NCBI RefSeq assembly: GCF_019973615.1
Contig: NZ_AP024238.1
Span: 2,046,001-2,110,000, forward strand
Source of the DNA: Rhodoferax lithotrophicus
GTDB lineage: Bacteria > Pseudomonadota > Gammaproteobacteria > Burkholderiales > Burkholderiaceae_C
Length of the DNA: 64,000 bases
Direction: 5' to 3'
Within the stretch, counting starts at the first letter, position 1. The number at the start of each line of letters is the position of its first letter. Under the pieces are notes generated by a model. That model made no database searches. It was not told where the DNA came from and saw nothing but the letters and a program-made list of their open reading frames with translations. The translations under genes and the position numbers were made by a program. This document shows positions 62,213-64,000 of the stretch, piece after piece.

Positions 62213-63313
62213 TCATTTGCCAGCCCCAGCTGCCAACCAGACCGCAATGATCCGGGTTTCTGCAGCATTCAAGGTTTGAGGAGGCATGGGGATAGAGCCC
62301 CAAATACCGACACCTCCAGACTTGATCTTGGCCGCCAAGTAATCAACTTGACCGACATATTTTTGGGCTACATCGGTATAGGCAGGTCCAACAATTTTGT
62401 TGTTTAAGCCATGACACACCAAACAGCCATTTTTTTGCAGCAAGGAAACCGCTTTTTTGGCATCTGGCTTGCTTGCATCTGCAGATGACACCGGTTTTTC
62501 AACTGCTGGTTGGGGTGTCGATGGTGCGGCTTGCTTGTCACCCGCTTGGTGTTCCGGTCGAGAGGTGTCGGCCCCATGTTGCGCACCTACCATGCGGTTC
62601 TGTTCTGCCAAATTACCGTGTGCATTGCGGGCAAAGTCTGGCAGGAGAGAGGCCACTTTGGGCTCGGGTGTGCAATTGGACATGCAAGCCACATTTTGCG
62701 TGTCCGGTTTTGCGGCTCCGCCAAACTCTCGACCTGGCCACAAAGCGTGATTACTTGTCATGCCATTGCGGTTGGGCATTCGTGCTTGCACGTCACGCAT
62801 GGTCTTTTCATTCAGGATGAAGTTCTCTGGAACGATGCCAGCAATGTTCAGCATGAAGTCCAAAACCGAATAAACCTCGTCCGTTTTCAAGGTTTTGGGG
62901 GCATTCCAGGGCATGGCACGGTTGATGAAATCCCAAACCGTTGAAATCGTCGCCACTTTCATGAAGGTGGTGCGGCCTGGAAAATTCGGGTTGGTCAAAT
63001 TTGCGACGTGTCCAGTGATCATGTCATTGGGTTGAATTCCTCCAATCAATGGGTTGAATACTTCACCTGATTCGCCGAAAAAGCCATGGCACTGGGCGCA
63101 CTTGGCTTCCCATATTTCCTGGCCTTTGTCCACAGTGCCGGAACCCACAGGCAAGCCCTTGAAGTCTGGGCGCACGTCAATGTCCCAAGCTGCAATTTCT
63201 TTTGGGGTTGCATTACGACCAATGCCAGTGATCTTGATGGATGCTTGAGCGAAAGCAGCTCCAGTGAGTCCCAGCAATGCCAGTCCCAGAATGGCTTTAC
63301 GAAACCTGAACAT
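62213..63313 (-). CDS. soxD: sulfur dehydrogenase cytochrome subunit SoxD (di-heme)
   Basis: A 366-residue exported di-heme cytochrome: signal peptide (AILGLALLGLTGAAFAQ), first heme CAQCH (about residue 72-76), second heme CLVCH (about residue 295-299) after an Ala/Pro/Lys-rich linker. It accepts electrons from the molybdenum subunit SoxC. Its start overlaps the soxC stop by 17 bp, with GAGGTG upstream. Confidence 0.93.
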   Translation of the reverse strand: MFRFRKAILGLALLGLTGAAFAQASIKITGIGRNATPKEIAAWDIDVRPDFKGLPVGSGTVDKGQEIWEAKCAQCHGFFGESGEVFNPLIGGIQPNDMITGHVANLTNPNFPGRTTFMKVATISTVWDFINRAMPWNAPKTLKTDEVYSVLDFMLNIAGIVPENFILNEKTMRDVQARMPNRNGMTSNHALWPGREFGGAAKPDTQNVACMSNCTPEPKVASLLPDFARNAHGNLAEQNRMVGAQHGADTSRPEHQAGDKQAAPSTPQPAVEKPVSSADASKPDAKKAVSLLQKNGCLVCHGLNNKIVGPAYTDVAQKYVGQVDYLAAKIKSGGVGIWGSIPMPPQTLNAAETRIIAVWLAAGAGK

Positions 63314-64000
63314 TTTTCACCTCGCCATTTTCTTGTACCAACCACGACTGAATGGCGTTGTTGTGATAAATCGAACGCGTGCCCCGAACAGCGCGCAGCA
63401 GTTTGTAAGTTGGCTGAACAAAGCCGGTGTCATCCATGGCCCGGCTTTGAATGATGGCCGGTTTGCCGTCCCATATCCAGTCGATATTGAATCTGGTCAG
63501 GGCTTTGGACAATACGGGTGACTCCAATCTGGCGGTACGCCAGTTGCGACCACCGTCGACGGAGACATCCACCTTCTTGATCTTGCCTTTGCCGCTCCAG
63601 GCCAAACCGGTGATGTTGTAAAAGCCCTTGTCCAGCAGCACTTGTCCCCCAGATGGGGTCGTGACCACGCTTTTGCATTCTTGCAAGCCCGAGTATTGAC
63701 GGTGCTGACCACTGGGTAACAAGTCGATGTAGTGAACCGCTTCATCTTTGGTGGCGTAAGGCATGTCGCCCACCTCGATGCGGCGCAGATATTTGACCCA
63801 ACTCACACCCTGGATACCTGGCACGATCAATCGCAGCGGGTAGCCCTGCTCGGGGCGCAGCATCTCTCCATTTTGACCGTAGGCGACAAACACTTCGCCA
63901 GATTTGATCAGGCTCATCGGAATGGTGCGGGTCATGGATGAGCCATCAGCACCTTCAGCCAGGACAAATTTGCCATTTTTCAGGTCAGCCCCAGCCAGCT
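63297..64000 (-). CDS. soxC: sulfur dehydrogenase molybdopterin subunit SoxC, 5' part outside window
   Basis: The minus frame is open to the window edge. The visible 234 codons form the C-terminal half of a sulfite-oxidase-fold protein: SLIKSGEVFVAYGQNGEMLRPEQGYPLRLIVPG and the dimerisation domain IKKVDVSVDGGRNWRTARLE. With SoxD it oxidises the SoxY-bound sulfane, allowing complete oxidation of thiosulfate. It is the first visible gene of soxCDYZAXB. Confidence 0.93.
   Translation of the reverse strand, partial: LAGADLKNGKFVLAEGADGSSMTRTIPMSLIKSGEVFVAYGQNGEMLRPEQGYPLRLIVPGIQGVSWVKYLRRIEVGDMPYATKDEAVHYIDLLPSGQHRQYSGLQECKSVVTTPSGGQVLLDKGFYNITGLAWSGKGKIKKVDVSVDGGRNWRTARLESPVLSKALTRFNIDWIWDGKPAIIQSRAMDDTGFVQPTYKLLRAVRGTRSIYHNNAIQSWLVQENGEVKNVQVS

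Overview
The window looks like chromosome of a betaproteobacterium of the family Comamonadaceae, probably close to Rhodoferax. The basis is gene content and order (soxCDYZAXB, pheST-ihfA-merR-tRNA-Pro, a gentisate cluster), codon choice, and a short dispersed intergenic repeat with a TAGC/GCGCTTG/AAGCGCT core that I associate with this family. No database search was possible; names rest on motifs and context.

Layout. 1-3689 (minus): a MoxR ATPase, DUF58 protein and TgpA-like transglutaminase operon, running off the left edge. 3732-5946 (plus): a histone-deacetylase-fold amidohydrolase overlapping an MscS-type channel. 6143-9718: etfBA and a large acyl-CoA dehydrogenase. 9943-12144: an M14 carboxypeptidase and a nitronate monooxygenase. 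12141-20035: a MarR regulator divergent from a 3-hydroxybenzoate to gentisate to fumarate plus pyruvate pathway, joined to a TRAP transporter and a hemerythrin gene. Five homopolymer runs in the last part are one base too long for the reading frames. 20115-26352 (minus): an MBL/beta-CASP nuclease, dnaJ, dnaK, grpE with a heat-shock promoter, an FKBP and an HxlR-type regulator. 26601-27334: a ComFB-like protein and a rhodanese protein. 27425-39090: a polyamine cluster with a MocR regulator, two glutamine-synthetase-like ligases, an aminotransferase, a PotFGHI-type transporter and an aldehyde dehydrogenase. 39350-40669: aceA behind two identical-type operators 30 bp apart. 40781-49033: the translation block thrS-infC-rpmI-rplT-pheS-pheT-ihfA-merR-tRNA-Pro, with a probable thrS attenuator and a structured rpmI leader. 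49048-50833: decayed mobile DNA next to the tRNA. 50834-57642 (minus): an L,D-transpeptidase and a two-partner secretion pair whose adhesin carries eight 86-residue MBG repeats. 57942-64000 (minus): a sox thiosulfate oxidation operon, running off the right edge.

Taken together the genes suggest a flexible heterotroph able to use aromatic acids, polyamines, fatty or branched acyl-CoAs and acetate (glyoxylate shunt), and to oxidise thiosulfate as an extra electron source. The most interesting non-coding signals are the thrS leader with competing hairpins, the four-hairpin infC-rpmI spacer, the paired aceA operators and the etfBA palindrome. The most interesting structural signals are the exact 258-bp repeat duplication in the adhesin gene and the cluster of +1 homopolymer shifts at 17.5-19.7 kb.
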